In this document: piece after piece, positions 1-8,949 of the stretch
Position numbering within the stretch: position 1 is the first letter of the stretch
Layout of the letters: every line of letters starts with the position of its first letter
Source: Psychrobacter immobilis
GTDB taxonomy: Bacteria > Pseudomonadota > Gammaproteobacteria > Pseudomonadales > Moraxellaceae
Direction of reading: 5' to 3'
DNA: 64,000 bases
Assembly: GCA_904846145.1 (NCBI GenBank)
Contig: CAJGZL010000001.1
Span: forward strand, 620,001 to 684,000
Translations under genes and position numbers: made by a program
Notes under the pieces: generated by a model
Told to the model about the DNA's origin: nothing
Seen by the model: only the letters and a program-made list of their open reading frames with translations
Database searches by the model: none

Positions 1-71
1 ACCAGATTATCACTGTTAACTCTGGGCATGAATACAGGTCTTTGTTCGATAGCGTTTTGTGTTTGTTCCAT
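1..71 (-). CDS. 5' end of an unidentified gene (partial)
   Basis: A leftward reading frame begins with ATG at 71-69 and stays open to the window edge. It encodes 23 residues starting MEQTQNAIEQRPVFMP. An AAGG motif lies about nine bases upstream of the ATG on this strand, which supports a real start. Too little is visible to name a family. It could be spurious, because a short open frame of this length occurs by chance. Confidence 0.4.
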   Translation of the reverse strand, partial: MEQTQNAIEQRPVFMPRVNSDNL

Positions 72-697
72 ATTCAAAATACCTTGTATAGCTGGTTTCG
101 TAGAAATAATTTTATAGATAGCTAGAATACATAGCTAAAACACTTTGAAAGCGACACAGTGTTGCTAGTGTATTTATATTGCTTTTTACCGTATAGCTAT
201 TAGGGCGTATCGCCATTAAAAAATGAGGATAAAAACTGTCGTCAGTTGGGCGTGTTGATTGTCTTAAATGATGACAGACCCTAGGTTGAATGAGCCATTC
301 GACGGGCATTTTAACACAAATAAAAATTGCAAAACCACAGTACAGTACTAAAAGCACAATCCATGAAAATATGTACTTGGTACGGACAGTAGAATAACAC
401 CAACAGCCCTACTTGGTGAATCAAAAAGCCTCAGCATATTATAAGATACACTCGTATATATGAGCGCTTTGCTATTTTTCATAAGTCCCATAATTGCAAT
501 ATCAGGTATGACCTTAGTTGTAGTTATGAGCGAATAATTATTTTGAATTTAAGGTTTAAAGTAGATAATCAGTAACACCAATTGTTAATTAACAATAAAA
601 TCTCACTTCAAAATAGCAACCTTATAATAATAATTTGGCTTTTCATAAATAAACGCTTGCAAAGTCGTCAAAACTTGCTAAAATGCTCAACCTAAAT
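72..697. other. intergenic stretch upstream of tRNA-Val
   Basis: This AT-rich stretch has no gene I can support. An 81-codon leftward frame at 112-357 has a hydrophobic start but no ribosome binding site or recognisable family. The tRNA promoter should lie just upstream of 698, but I could not fix its boxes. Confidence 0.5.
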
Positions 698-774
<77 letters not shown>

Positions 775-783
775 AATATTTAG

Positions 784-816
784 AAAGCCCTAATCTCGCG
801 ATTGGGGCTTTTTTTT
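784..816 (+). terminator. Rho-independent terminator of tRNA-Val
   Basis: AAAGCCC-t-AATC pairs with GATT-g-GGGCTTT around the loop TCGC, followed by a run of T residues. It sits ten bases after the tRNA CCA end. Confidence 0.85.
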
Positions 817-874
817 GGCTGTAATACATGGGCTGTAGGGGGAAACCCTTGCTTATATCAACTCATAGTCATGA

Positions 875-1648
875 TTATACAATCAGCTTTAAATCAGTCA
901 GCTTGTCTAAAACGGCATCAGGTGAATACTTCACCAACTGCTGCTCGTTTTGTGCGCCAGATAGCACACCTAAAACCAGCCCACATCCTGCATTCTTACC
1001 TTCCTCAATATCGATACCACTATCTCCCGCTTTTAACACCTGCTGTGCGTTATCAACACTAAACTGCTTCATCGCAAGAGTAATCATATCAGGAGCTGGG
1101 CGGCCATTATCTACATCATCGGCTGTTATTAATGCATCTACTTGATTCCCCACAGACCACCCTAAGATAGTCAAAATTTTATTAGCAGTCTTAGCATCAT
1201 ATCCTGTATTTAATACCACTTTACGACCGCTCGCCTTTAACTGCTCGAACAACGCTGACATGCCTTCAAACTCAGATAAGGTCTCCTTGCTATAAGCAGT
1301 TGCAAGATTGACTTTAAAGGCTGCAAATGCCGTATCCGTTAACGATTCAATATCAGCATCAGATAAATCTAACCTGTTTAAAATATCGCGGATGGCGTTG
1401 CGTTTTTCTTTCCCTGCACCATATTCTAAACATAACTCAAGACTCACTTGTTTATCTGACTTGCCAGCGCGCATCAGTGCTTCATTGATAGCATTACATA
1501 CGGTTTTATAGACCAAGTTACCTTCATCTACTGTGGTGCCAGCCATATCAAACACACAGAGCTTAATATCAAAAAATTTGTTTTTAATACTGGTTAAACT
1601 ATCACGATGCGAGCTGCTGCTTGTTATATTATTATTTGCTGTATTCAT
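875..1648 (-). CDS. phosphonatase-like HAD hydrolase
   Basis: This 257-residue HAD-superfamily protein probably cleaves the C-P bond of phosphonoacetaldehyde or a related phosphonate aldehyde in the cytoplasm. The N-terminal motif FDMAGTTVDEGNLVY has the nucleophilic Asp and the D-x-A-G-T pattern of phosphonatases rather than the DxD of phosphatases. GAGKEKRNAIR carries a Lys where PhnX places its Schiff-base lysine. GDSGIDIEEGKNAG is the acidic motif near the C-terminus. The pattern fits the 'PhnX-like' family (TIGR03351) better than classical PhnX. I chose the ATG at 1648 because it overlaps the upstream stop as TAATG, implying coupled translation. An ATG at 1669 is also possible. Confidence 0.85.
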   Translation of the reverse strand: MNTANNNITSSSSHRDSLTSIKNKFFDIKLCVFDMAGTTVDEGNLVYKTVCNAINEALMRAGKSDKQVSLELCLEYGAGKEKRNAIRDILNRLDLSDADIESLTDTAFAAFKVNLATAYSKETLSEFEGMSALFEQLKASGRKVVLNTGYDAKTANKILTILGWSVGNQVDALITADDVDNGRPAPDMITLAMKQFSVDNAQQVLKAGDSGIDIEEGKNAGCGLVLGVLSGAQNEQQLVKYSPDAVLDKLTDLKLIV

Positions 1649-2790
1649 TACTTTGATTCCAATACCCATTCAATTAACTCTTCGCCAAATGCGAAACCTG
1701 TTGATGCCCCTGTACCACTGGTGACTGCACCGACCACTACGCCTTTTTCAGGTGATGTCTTAAATACCACGTCATCCGCACTTGGATATACACCCAACCA
1801 GTGCTGAGTAATATCTATCTCACCAATATCCATAACCTGCTTAAATTCATTAATGATTAGGTCATCAATTTGAGTGTCTCTAAACGGTAGTTCTCTATCA
1901 CTATAATCATGACTATCGCCAATGATTAGTGAGCCATCTTCAGACTGAACCACAATTAGGTGGACACCTGCTTGACGCTCTACACTTTGAATATCGTCAA
2001 GTAAGGTTTTTAGTACCGTAGCTTCAGGTAACTGAGCAAATCCATCATAACGGGCAAAGCTTAAATCTGACATGACAGCGGCATTTAATCTAAATGCTTG
2101 TTTGGGCATGACTCGCATCATATTTAGCGTGCACATTTTAGCTTTGGTTTTAGCGAACACGTCTGGATATAAGCCAGTAAAGTCTGCTCCGGGGCAGACC
2201 ACACAGTGCTCAGCGTTAAGTACACCACGACTGGTATGCACTTTTGGTAATTCCACTGAAGTCACCGTAGTATGATTATAAAAGTCCACACTTTGCGTCT
2301 CTTGTAACCAATGAGCCAGCTTAGCGATTGCAGTATTAGATTCTACTCTGAGCTCATGCGGGCTATATAAGACTCCTTCCCCCTTGTTTAGATAAGGCGC
2401 GGATTTATCAATTTCAAACTGTGTCAGTAGTCGGCATCCCTCACCCATTTCCGTCTTTAAAAAAGCTTGTGCAACATCTACCGCTTCAGGTCGCTGCATT
2501 AACATATGCAGACCGGTATGCTCTACCTGAATACCTGCTTTTGGCGCAATTTCGGCCCAAACATTACGCGAGTGCATGGCGCGTTGCCAATGCTCACCTC
2601 GACGCTGACCGCTAACAGTCACAAACCCAAAGTTACGGGCAGAAGCATCTTTATTTTGTGACTGGCGCTCTACAACCGCAACACTCAGCCCTTTTTTTAT
2701 CGCAGCATAAGCACTCGCTAACCCAACGATACCACCACCTACAACGACTACATCATATGTTTTATCAGAAAGTATTTTGCTCATTGTCAT
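1648..2790 (-). CDS. FAD-dependent amine oxidoreductase (TIGR03364-like)
   Basis: This roughly 380-residue DAO-fold flavoprotein has an N-terminal dinucleotide-binding motif VVVVGGGIVGLASAYAA and a C-terminal GAVTSGTGASTGFAFGEE segment typical of glycine-oxidase-like enzymes. Members of this family sit beside phosphonate transport and phosphonatase genes. Some oxidise N-methylated 2-aminoethylphosphonate to phosphonoacetaldehyde (PbfC-type activity, from memory of the literature). The adjacent hydrolase would then split the product. The start at 2790 (MTMSKIL) is preferred because GGAAGAG lies five bases upstream. An in-frame ATG at 2805 lacks such a site. The substrate is inferred from context. 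Confidence 0.82.
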   Translation of the reverse strand: MTMSKILSDKTYDVVVVGGGIVGLASAYAAIKKGLSVAVVERQSQNKDASARNFGFVTVSGQRRGEHWQRAMHSRNVWAEIAPKAGIQVEHTGLHMLMQRPEAVDVAQAFLKTEMGEGCRLLTQFEIDKSAPYLNKGEGVLYSPHELRVESNTAIAKLAHWLQETQSVDFYNHTTVTSVELPKVHTSRGVLNAEHCVVCPGADFTGLYPDVFAKTKAKMCTLNMMRVMPKQAFRLNAAVMSDLSFARYDGFAQLPEATVLKTLLDDIQSVERQAGVHLIVVQSEDGSLIIGDSHDYSDRELPFRDTQIDDLIINEFKQVMDIGEIDITQHWLGVYPSADDVVFKTSPEKGVVVGAVTSGTGASTGFAFGEELIEWVLESK

Positions 2791-2892
2791 ATCTGCTCTT
2801 CCCATACATCTTTATTAATTAGCCCTCTACTTGCTTAACCTATGAACTAATATAGCTAAGCATGAATGAGCATTATTTTGATTCAACTAAAA

Positions 2893-3879
2893 TTACTCAC
2901 CATGGAAAAAAGCACGGTGCTTATCTAACAGCTCGGCAGTTAATAGCTCTGGATAGGTCTTAGAATTATCAATCTGATTCTCAGCAGCTACTGTCTCACC
3001 GTCATACACAATATTTGGATAAATCTCTAATAAACCTGGGCGAGCTTTAGTGACAATTAATTCAGCCATTTTCATTGCTTTAGGATTGGTTTTCTCTCCT
3101 TTATCAATAACAGCAACCGATTCAGTCAATGTGTAATTACCTTCACTAGGATCAACAAAATCAATTGGTAAACCTTTTGCTTTATTAGCGACTGCCTGAT
3201 GACGTAGACCAAAACCGATAGGCACCTCACCTGCCATTACCTTTTTAAGAGGACCAGAGCCAGATAGTTCTAAGTTAGGCCCTGCATTTTCACGAATAGC
3301 ATTCATGATTTGTTGACCTTCAACATCGGTGCCATATTCAGCAGCAATATCTTGTACAAACAACCAACCGGTTGATGAACCATTTGGATCAACCATAGAA
3401 ATTTGGTTTTTATAAATAGGATTTGCTAAATCTTTGGCACTGGTAGGTATTGGAAGATTATTGGCTGCCATCTCTTTGGTATTGAGTAAAATGGCGCCCG
3501 TAAAGCTAAGGATCGGTGCGTAATAATTAGGCGTTGCAATCTGCGGATTTGCCGTAAATGCTAACGCTTTAAACATTGGATTCTTTGCTTGAGCACTTTC
3601 GATATAAAACGAGCTCATTGTCACCATATCAGCTTCAGTGTTTTTTCCTTCTACTAATAGTCGGCCACCCAGCTCACCCGTTCCGAATGATTGAAATATG
3701 TATTGACCTTCAAAGCCTGCCTCATCAAGCACCTCTTGAATAACCTCGACTGCCTCTTCATCAGCATTACTATAGATAATGACTTCCTCGCCAGCGGTAT
3801 CACCTGAGCTTTGCGACCCACAACCTGCTACTAAAAATCCGCAAGTCAATCCCGTTATTATTGTTTTAAATAAATTCAT
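2893..3879 (-). CDS. ABC transporter substrate-binding lipoprotein, phosphonate type
   Basis: This 328-residue type 2 periplasmic binding protein has a signal peptide ending in the lipobox VAGC (residues about 17-20), so it should be a lipidated periplasmic receptor. The body (VIIYSNADEEAVEVIQ near residue 33, then GSGPLKKVMAGEVPIGFGLRHQ) matches Fbp/PhnS2-like binding proteins. It lies between the permease and the oxidase genes on the same strand, so it probably binds 2-aminoethylphosphonate or an N-methyl derivative. AGGAATAAC lies just before the ATG. The ligand is inferred from the neighbours. Confidence 0.85.
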   Translation of the reverse strand: MNLFKTIITGLTCGFLVAGCGSQSSGDTAGEEVIIYSNADEEAVEVIQEVLDEAGFEGQYIFQSFGTGELGGRLLVEGKNTEADMVTMSSFYIESAQAKNPMFKALAFTANPQIATPNYYAPILSFTGAILLNTKEMAANNLPIPTSAKDLANPIYKNQISMVDPNGSSTGWLFVQDIAAEYGTDVEGQQIMNAIRENAGPNLELSGSGPLKKVMAGEVPIGFGLRHQAVANKAKGLPIDFVDPSEGNYTLTESVAVIDKGEKTNPKAMKMAELIVTKARPGLLEIYPNIVYDGETVAAENQIDNSKTYPELLTAELLDKHRAFFHGE

Positions 3880-3970
3880 TGTTATTCCTGATTATTTGAA
3901 TGGTTAACGGTTCAATTGGTTTTCGTAACGTTAATGCCTAAACTATACTGAGATATTTATGTCGAAATAT

Positions 3971-4690
3971 TTAAGCGACCGTCGTCATTGTGGTTTTTTT
4001 CACTTTTATTTTTGTTGTGCCATTGATGCTTCTGGTATAAAGGTATCGAACTACTGCGAAGAATATTAATGCCGTGATATTTGTGAGTAGCACCATCAGC
4101 GACAAGATAAAAATCTCATCAAAGCGGGCGAAGTGCTGTAATTCAACAATTTTTGTAGTCAGCACCATCGTCTTTGCACCTGAAATGAATATCACGGCAC
4201 TGATGCTGACCATCGCACTGATAAAGAAGTACGATGCCACTTCGATAAGCGTAAATATTGAGTTGGGTACAACAATTCGGCGTAAAGACTGTAGCCATGA
4301 GTCTCCAAGTAAAGAAGCTGTGGTCTCCCAGCCTAAGTTCATTTTTGACAGTGCATTTTTGCTCATGAGATAAGGTGTCGAGAAGTAATGAATGATATTA
4401 CTAATCACAATAATGAAGATGGTGTTCGATATCGATGAGCCTGAAAAAACCATTAGATAAGCAATACCAATAACCATACCTGGCACTGTGTTGGTCACTA
4501 AGGCTGAGCTTTCGATCGTCAGCTTTCCTATCTTGAATAATCCTGAGCGCTCGTATATCAACGCGGCAACATAGGTAATAATGGTGCCAAAAATAGCTGT
4601 TAAGGTCGCGACAATAAGTGAGTTTTTATACACTCGCATTAGGTTTGAAGACTCAATCACCTTAGTAAATGTGTCTGTACTAAACGCCAT
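3971..4690 (-). CDS. ABC transporter permease, C-terminal half (split gene)
   Basis: This 239-residue membrane protein with about six helices carries an EAA-type loop (LLGDSWLQSLRRIVVPNS) for contact with the ATPase. It is in exactly the same frame as the preceding permease gene. The reading frame runs TGG CCT TAT TAA ATG GCG, so one TAA separates the two halves and the ATG follows it directly. No ribosome binding site is visible before this ATG. PhnU2/FbpB-type permeases are normally one protein of about 550-560 residues, and the two halves sum to that length. This half may be translated by reinitiation, or the permease may be a nonsense pseudogene. Confidence 0.75.
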   Translation of the reverse strand: MAFSTDTFTKVIESSNLMRVYKNSLIVATLTAIFGTIITYVAALIYERSGLFKIGKLTIESSALVTNTVPGMVIGIAYLMVFSGSSISNTIFIIVISNIIHYFSTPYLMSKNALSKMNLGWETTASLLGDSWLQSLRRIVVPNSIFTLIEVASYFFISAMVSISAVIFISGAKTMVLTTKIVELQHFARFDEIFILSLMVLLTNITALIFFAVVRYLYTRSINGTTKIKVKKTTMTTVA

Positions 4691-5653
4691 TTAATAAGGC
4701 CATGTCTTAATCCATGGAATGATGAATATCACAGCGAATACGAATAACAGTGAAATCAAAATGCCACTGGACAATACCCCAAGAAGCCTGTCTTTGATTT
4801 TTGAGGTAGGCAAGTCAAAATGCTCTACTGAGTCATACCTGACATTAAATCGAGCTACATACCAAAGCAGTAGAATGCTCAAAACAGAGGGGATTAGCAT
4901 AAACAAGGCAACCACAGAGCCCTTTTCAAACGAGGGAGATGCACCCAGTATTTGGGTATAAAGCTCAGTGGCGATAACCTTATATTGACCACCAATAGAG
5001 GCTGGAATACCAAAGTCAGTAAAGGCCAAAAAGAAGCATTGAATAATAGCAGCTGCAAACGTACCAATTAAGGGGCGAATGACCGTCATATCTATCTGGC
5101 GTAAGCGTGAATCGCCCATCAATTCTGATACGATTACGAACTTCTTATCCAAATATTGGAAGGTATTGTTAAGCAGTAAAAAGGCTATTGGCAAGGTATA
5201 AATAGTATAGCCAAGCCACATGCCATAGAAACCATATATGTCTTCAAACAACTGAAAGCCAATCAGCTTAGTGAGTAGACCTTGCTTACCAAAGGTGTAA
5301 ATAATGGCAAATCCATAAGTCACTGTTGGCAATAGCATAGGGAACAGTGATGCAAGCTTAATGGTTTGTTTAAAACCCTTTGGCAAGTTAGTCCAGTGCA
5401 CCGTATAGGCAAGGATAAATGCCAAAAAGGTGGCACTCATCGCACTAACAATGGCGACAAAAAAACTATTTAGCATCACTTGTCTAAAGTCATTACTGCT
5501 GATGATATCGACATAGTGGCTTAGACCTAATCCATCAGCCACATTAAATGACAGCATCAACATTTTGCCCAAAGGCACAAACATAAAGACGAGAAATAGC
5601 GCACCAATGAAAAGCCACAAGGCTTTCATTAGCAGTGAGTTATTAAGTTTCAT
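4691..5653 (-). CDS. ABC transporter permease, N-terminal half (split gene)
   Basis: This 320-residue inner-membrane protein has about six or seven helices and an EAA loop (VSELMGDSRLRQIDMTVIRP, around residue 180). It resembles the first half of FbpB/PhnU2-type phosphonate or iron permeases. Its last residues, IKTWPY, are those that normally continue into the second half, but a TAA at 4693-4691 stops it. The ATG of the second half follows immediately in the same frame. It lies 56 bases after the ATPase gene in the same leftward operon. It could still pair with the second half as two chains if both are made. Confidence 0.75.
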   Translation of the reverse strand: MKLNNSLLMKALWLFIGALFLVFMFVPLGKMLMLSFNVADGLGLSHYVDIISSNDFRQVMLNSFFVAIVSAMSATFLAFILAYTVHWTNLPKGFKQTIKLASLFPMLLPTVTYGFAIIYTFGKQGLLTKLIGFQLFEDIYGFYGMWLGYTIYTLPIAFLLLNNTFQYLDKKFVIVSELMGDSRLRQIDMTVIRPLIGTFAAAIIQCFFLAFTDFGIPASIGGQYKVIATELYTQILGASPSFEKGSVVALFMLIPSVLSILLLWYVARFNVRYDSVEHFDLPTSKIKDRLLGVLSSGILISLLFVFAVIFIIPWIKTWPY

Positions 5654-5709
5654 AATGACCTACGCGCAAAATAAGTAAGTTTTGAGAGACCAGCGTTGGC
5701 CTAGTGCGA

Positions 5710-6588
5710 TTAACCTTTGGAGGTATCTTTAATTGATTTAGCAGCTGTGCGCTGGATTATGGAGTTGATATCATCAGTGACTGACTTGCCATCTGAAACA
5801 GGTCTTATTTGAGTGTATTTCTCTAATGGATCAGCTGGCGCACTATCCGTTTCAAATAGGCTCAAAATATTACGACGCTTGATATTTAGCTGATTTAAGA
5901 TAAAGCTTTTAACAAAGTCATTGGCAGGGTTTTGGATGATTTCTGATGGCTTAGCATATTGAGCTACTTTGCCGTCTGATAACAACAAAATACGATCAGA
6001 GAGTGTCATCGCTTCTTCAGGATCATGTGTCACAATCAAAGTGGTTAACTCATAACGCTCTGCAATCTCGCGAATACGTGCCTTAATGGTCTCTTTAATA
6101 ACCCCATCTAAGGCAGATAAAGGCTCATCTAATAATAAAATCTTAGGCTTCATCACTAAAGTACGTGCTAATGCAACACGCTGCTTCTGCCCACTAGAGA
6201 GCTGGCTGATTCGCTTGTTCAAATGCGCCTTAATGTCTAAAAGATCCACCAGCTCATCGACCTCTGCTTGCGTACTGACGTTGGGTCTATTACGTAGCCC
6301 GTATTCAATATTCTGCTTCACATTCAAGTTAGGAAACAACGCATAGTCTTGGAATACAATATTGAAACCTCTGTGCTTCATAGGCACACGTGTGATGTCT
6401 TCCTTATCATAGGCAAGTCGACCAGAACTAATATCAGTTAGACCTAAAATAATATGCAGCAACGTGGTTTTCCCACAGCCAGATGGGCCCAATATTGAAA
6501 CAATCTCACCCTTATTCACTTTTAGGGAGATATCCTCAAAAATAACTTTACCATCATACTTCTTAGTCACATTTCTTAGTTCTAACAT
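5710..6588 (-). CDS. ABC transporter ATP-binding protein, phosphonate type
   Basis: This 292-residue ABC ATPase energises the split permease downstream. It shows Walker A GPSGCGKTT, a signature LSSGQKQRVALARTL (LSSGQ instead of LSGGQ), Walker B ILLLDEPLSALD and the switch histidine in VTHDPEEAM. A C-terminal extension of about 70 residues follows, as in PhnT/PotA-like proteins. The likely start is the ATG at 6588 (MLELRNVTKKYDG), where family homology begins; the open frame reaches 6666 but the added residues look non-native. It is the first gene of the leftward operon and diverges from the LysR gene across about 260 bases, where the promoters should lie. Confidence 0.88.
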   Translation of the reverse strand: MLELRNVTKKYDGKVIFEDISLKVNKGEIVSILGPSGCGKTTLLHIILGLTDISSGRLAYDKEDITRVPMKHRGFNIVFQDYALFPNLNVKQNIEYGLRNRPNVSTQAEVDELVDLLDIKAHLNKRISQLSSGQKQRVALARTLVMKPKILLLDEPLSALDGVIKETIKARIREIAERYELTTLIVTHDPEEAMTLSDRILLLSDGKVAQYAKPSEIIQNPANDFVKSFILNQLNIKRRNILSLFETDSAPADPLEKYTQIRPVSDGKSVTDDINSIIQRTAAKSIKDTSKG

Positions 6589-6846
6589 AATTTTCAGCCC
6601 AAACTTATATTGTGGGGTTGGCAGTGAGTGATAACTCAAGCAGATACACTTAGGTAAATTGCTCAATGCTTTAATCGTTTACATGTGACTAATATAAGAG
6701 ATAGGTATGACAGTTTGGTGTCATATATAAGGTTAGCTTATGCATTTAATCATTTGGTCTTATTCATCGTGTATAACTACTCGCACTCTTCAGAGATAAG
6801 CTTGACAATTTCTGCAACCGAAACTGACATAAAAGACAGAGGTTAT

Positions 6847-7728
6847 ATGACGAAGAAGCCCTACACCTATAATCAGCTAAACATCTTAAACTCTGTGCTT
6901 GAGGAAGGTAATTACACGCAGGCAGCTAAACGTTTGGGGGTGTCTCAATCAGCCATTAGCCAAGCACTATCTACGCTTGAGAATAATCTTGGATTTAAGC
7001 TATTTATGCAGCGTGGCAGGCATCTTGTGCCAACAGATTACTGCTTAGAGCTTGGGTCGTTAACGAGTAAAATACGAGCAGTTGAAGATGATCTAGAGCA
7101 GCTGATTCAAAGAAGTAAAATATTTGAAGCGGCTATATTAAAGGTAGCTCTATGCAGCCCACTACCGGGAACTGAAATTATCAGGCAGTTTAGTAAGCGC
7201 TATCCCAAGCTACAGACTGAAATCTATTTTGGTAATTTCCATGAAACGTTCAGTAGAGTCGTTAATGGTCAAGTAGATGTTGGCATTCTTGCAAATGTAC
7301 CAAAGGACGACAGGTTGCAGTTTAAGAAGTGTGCTACTCAAAGACTCGTTGCCTTATGCTCACCGAGCCATATTTTTGCATCAAGGGAGTCTATAATCTT
7401 AACTGAGCTAGCGCCTGAAACCGTTATATTCCGCACGCACGGCTCCACCACTTAAAAACTTATAAATGAGGCACTAATAAAAATTAATTTAGAGATAATC
7501 CCTACATATATCGTAAACACCCAAGAAAGTGTTTACGATGCGGTTTGCCAAAACTTAGGAGTAGGATTTGCATGGAACGAAAGCACAATAAGAAAGGATG
7601 GTTTTGTGAAGGTGCCCATTGCAGAGCTACCTTCAAATTATGATGAGGTGATTTTTTCACTCAAAGATATCAATAACTTAGTCGTAACTGCTTTGATGAA
7701 CTCTTTAGATACGTCTACGTATGAATGA
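6847..7728 (+). pseudogene. LysR-family regulator interrupted by an in-frame TAA
   Basis: The frame starts MTKKPYTYNQLNIL with AGAGG upstream. It encodes an N-terminal helix-turn-helix (YTQAAKRLGVSQSAISQALS) and most of a LysR effector domain. At 7453-7455 a TAA falls after GSTT. The same frame then continues without shift for 90 codons (KLINEALIKINLEIIP, later SVYDAVCQNLGVGFAW) to TGA at 7726-7728. Read through, the protein would be 293 residues, the usual LysR length. It is divergent from the phosphonate operon and is presumably its former activator. A truncated 202-residue product with intact DNA-binding domain could still be made. An open frame also extends upstream to 6685, but family homology starts at 6847. 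Confidence 0.85.
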
Positions 7729-7883
7729 GAGGTTCACAAAAATCATGGCGCAGCTCTGTTTATTGAATTTGGGAATTTAAATGCGTAGGCTAATGCCATA
7801 CTAACAGGTATATTTTGTAGAGCTTGGTTCGGTGACTTTTTACCTCGATTTTATTTTCATTTTTAAAGAGAACGGGTTTTAGT

Positions 7884-8801
7884 TTACTTCACTCGATTGG
7901 ATAAAATGACACCGATTGTGCTGAACACTATGCCGCATATCATTGCGATTGATAGAGACTCATTGAGTATCAACGCTGCGAGTAAGGCAGTTAATCCAGG
8001 AGATAGAGAGCCAAGCAACAAGGTGCGAATAGAACCTAGTTTATTGACCGCATAAGAAAATCCAATGGTTGAGATGATGCCAACGCCAACGCCTTGTATT
8101 AAGATAAAAGGTAGGGCCTCGTCAAAAGAAACAGCACCTAGGTTTGTCTGCAAAACACCAGATAGTACCATCACCAATGTCACAAAAAATGAAGTGTAAG
8201 AAAGTACGATAGCAACAGCTATTGGACTCAATTTCGTACTCTTTAAGCCTAAGGTGTAACCTGCCCAAACCAAACTCGCAATCAGTAAAAACGCCATACC
8301 CTGTAGCAGACTACTAGGTGTTGGCCCTGCGTTCCCTACCATCATCGTGGCTATGCCAAAGAAAATAACCATAAATGCCAAAAATTTCTTTAGTGATATA
8401 CGCTGGCGATAAAGAATAAAGGACAGGAGTGCAGCAAAGAATACTGGCGTTCCTGTCAAAATAGTACCAACATAAGCTGCAGGAGCAGTGCTCGCGCCAA
8501 AAGTGGCGAGCAACAGAAAAGGAACACCGCCAAATAAAATAAAAATGACATCAGTCCCTCTCATGTTTTTGATTTCCTGCAAACTAGAGAGTACCCAAGG
8601 CGTCAATAAAAGCAGGGGCACGCTAAATCGAATTAACATGATATCAGCAATGCTTAGCGACGACGCACCAACAGCTCGCACAGTCAATGCAAAGCCTGAC
8701 CAAATCAATATAACAACAATCATCGCCAGATAACCTTTCATTAGCGGCGACATTATGAACAAGGGTTTTTTGCGTGATGAGGGCTGAAATGCTGTATTCA
8801 T
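7884..8801 (-). CDS. EamA/DMT-family transporter
   Basis: This 305-residue inner-membrane protein has about ten predicted helices in two EamA repeats (first near IVVILIWSGFALTVRAVGAS, second near LLIASLVWAGYTLGL). Family members export amino acids and related metabolites. It is divergent from an Lrp-type regulator gene with a 148-base gap containing a clear inverted repeat, which suggests an amino-acid-responsive exporter controlled by that regulator. The substrate cannot be read from the sequence. Confidence 0.88.
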   Translation of the reverse strand: MNTAFQPSSRKKPLFIMSPLMKGYLAMIVVILIWSGFALTVRAVGASSLSIADIMLIRFSVPLLLLTPWVLSSLQEIKNMRGTDVIFILFGGVPFLLLATFGASTAPAAYVGTILTGTPVFFAALLSFILYRQRISLKKFLAFMVIFFGIATMMVGNAGPTPSSLLQGMAFLLIASLVWAGYTLGLKSTKLSPIAVAIVLSYTSFFVTLVMVLSGVLQTNLGAVSFDEALPFILIQGVGVGIISTIGFSYAVNKLGSIRTLLLGSLSPGLTALLAALILNESLSIAMICGIVFSTIGVILSNRVK

Positions 8802-8876
8802 ATTGATTGCTTATGCTTATATTTAAAAGCCAATTATCAATCAAAAGCCACGCCTTTATCTCTATTTATTGATTGC

Positions 8877-8921
8877 AATTTCACAGTTAATTGATGGATA
8901 ATAGCAAATAACTGTGAAATT
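8877..8921. promoter_or_regulatory. inverted repeat between exporter and Lrp genes, likely operator
   Basis: AATTTCACAGTTA at 8877-8889 is repeated inverted as TAACTGTGAAATT at 8909-8921, with a 19-base spacer. It lies 28 bases before the lrp-like start and 75 bases from the exporter start. Perfect 13-base arms in a divergent promoter suggest the binding site of the Lrp-type protein. This is inference from position and symmetry. Confidence 0.6.
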
Positions 8922-8949
8922 TTAGCTGAAAGCGCTAGAGAGGTAATTT

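Noticed and set aside
112..357. 81-codon leftward frame with a hydrophobic start
   Set aside because: No ribosome binding site or family pattern, in an AT-rich gap where such frames arise by chance.
802..1145. Two overlapping rightward frames
   Set aside because: They are antisense to the well-supported HAD hydrolase gene.
7441..7728. Separate small gene after the LysR stop
   Set aside because: It is in the same frame and completes the LysR effector domain, with no start or binding site of its own.
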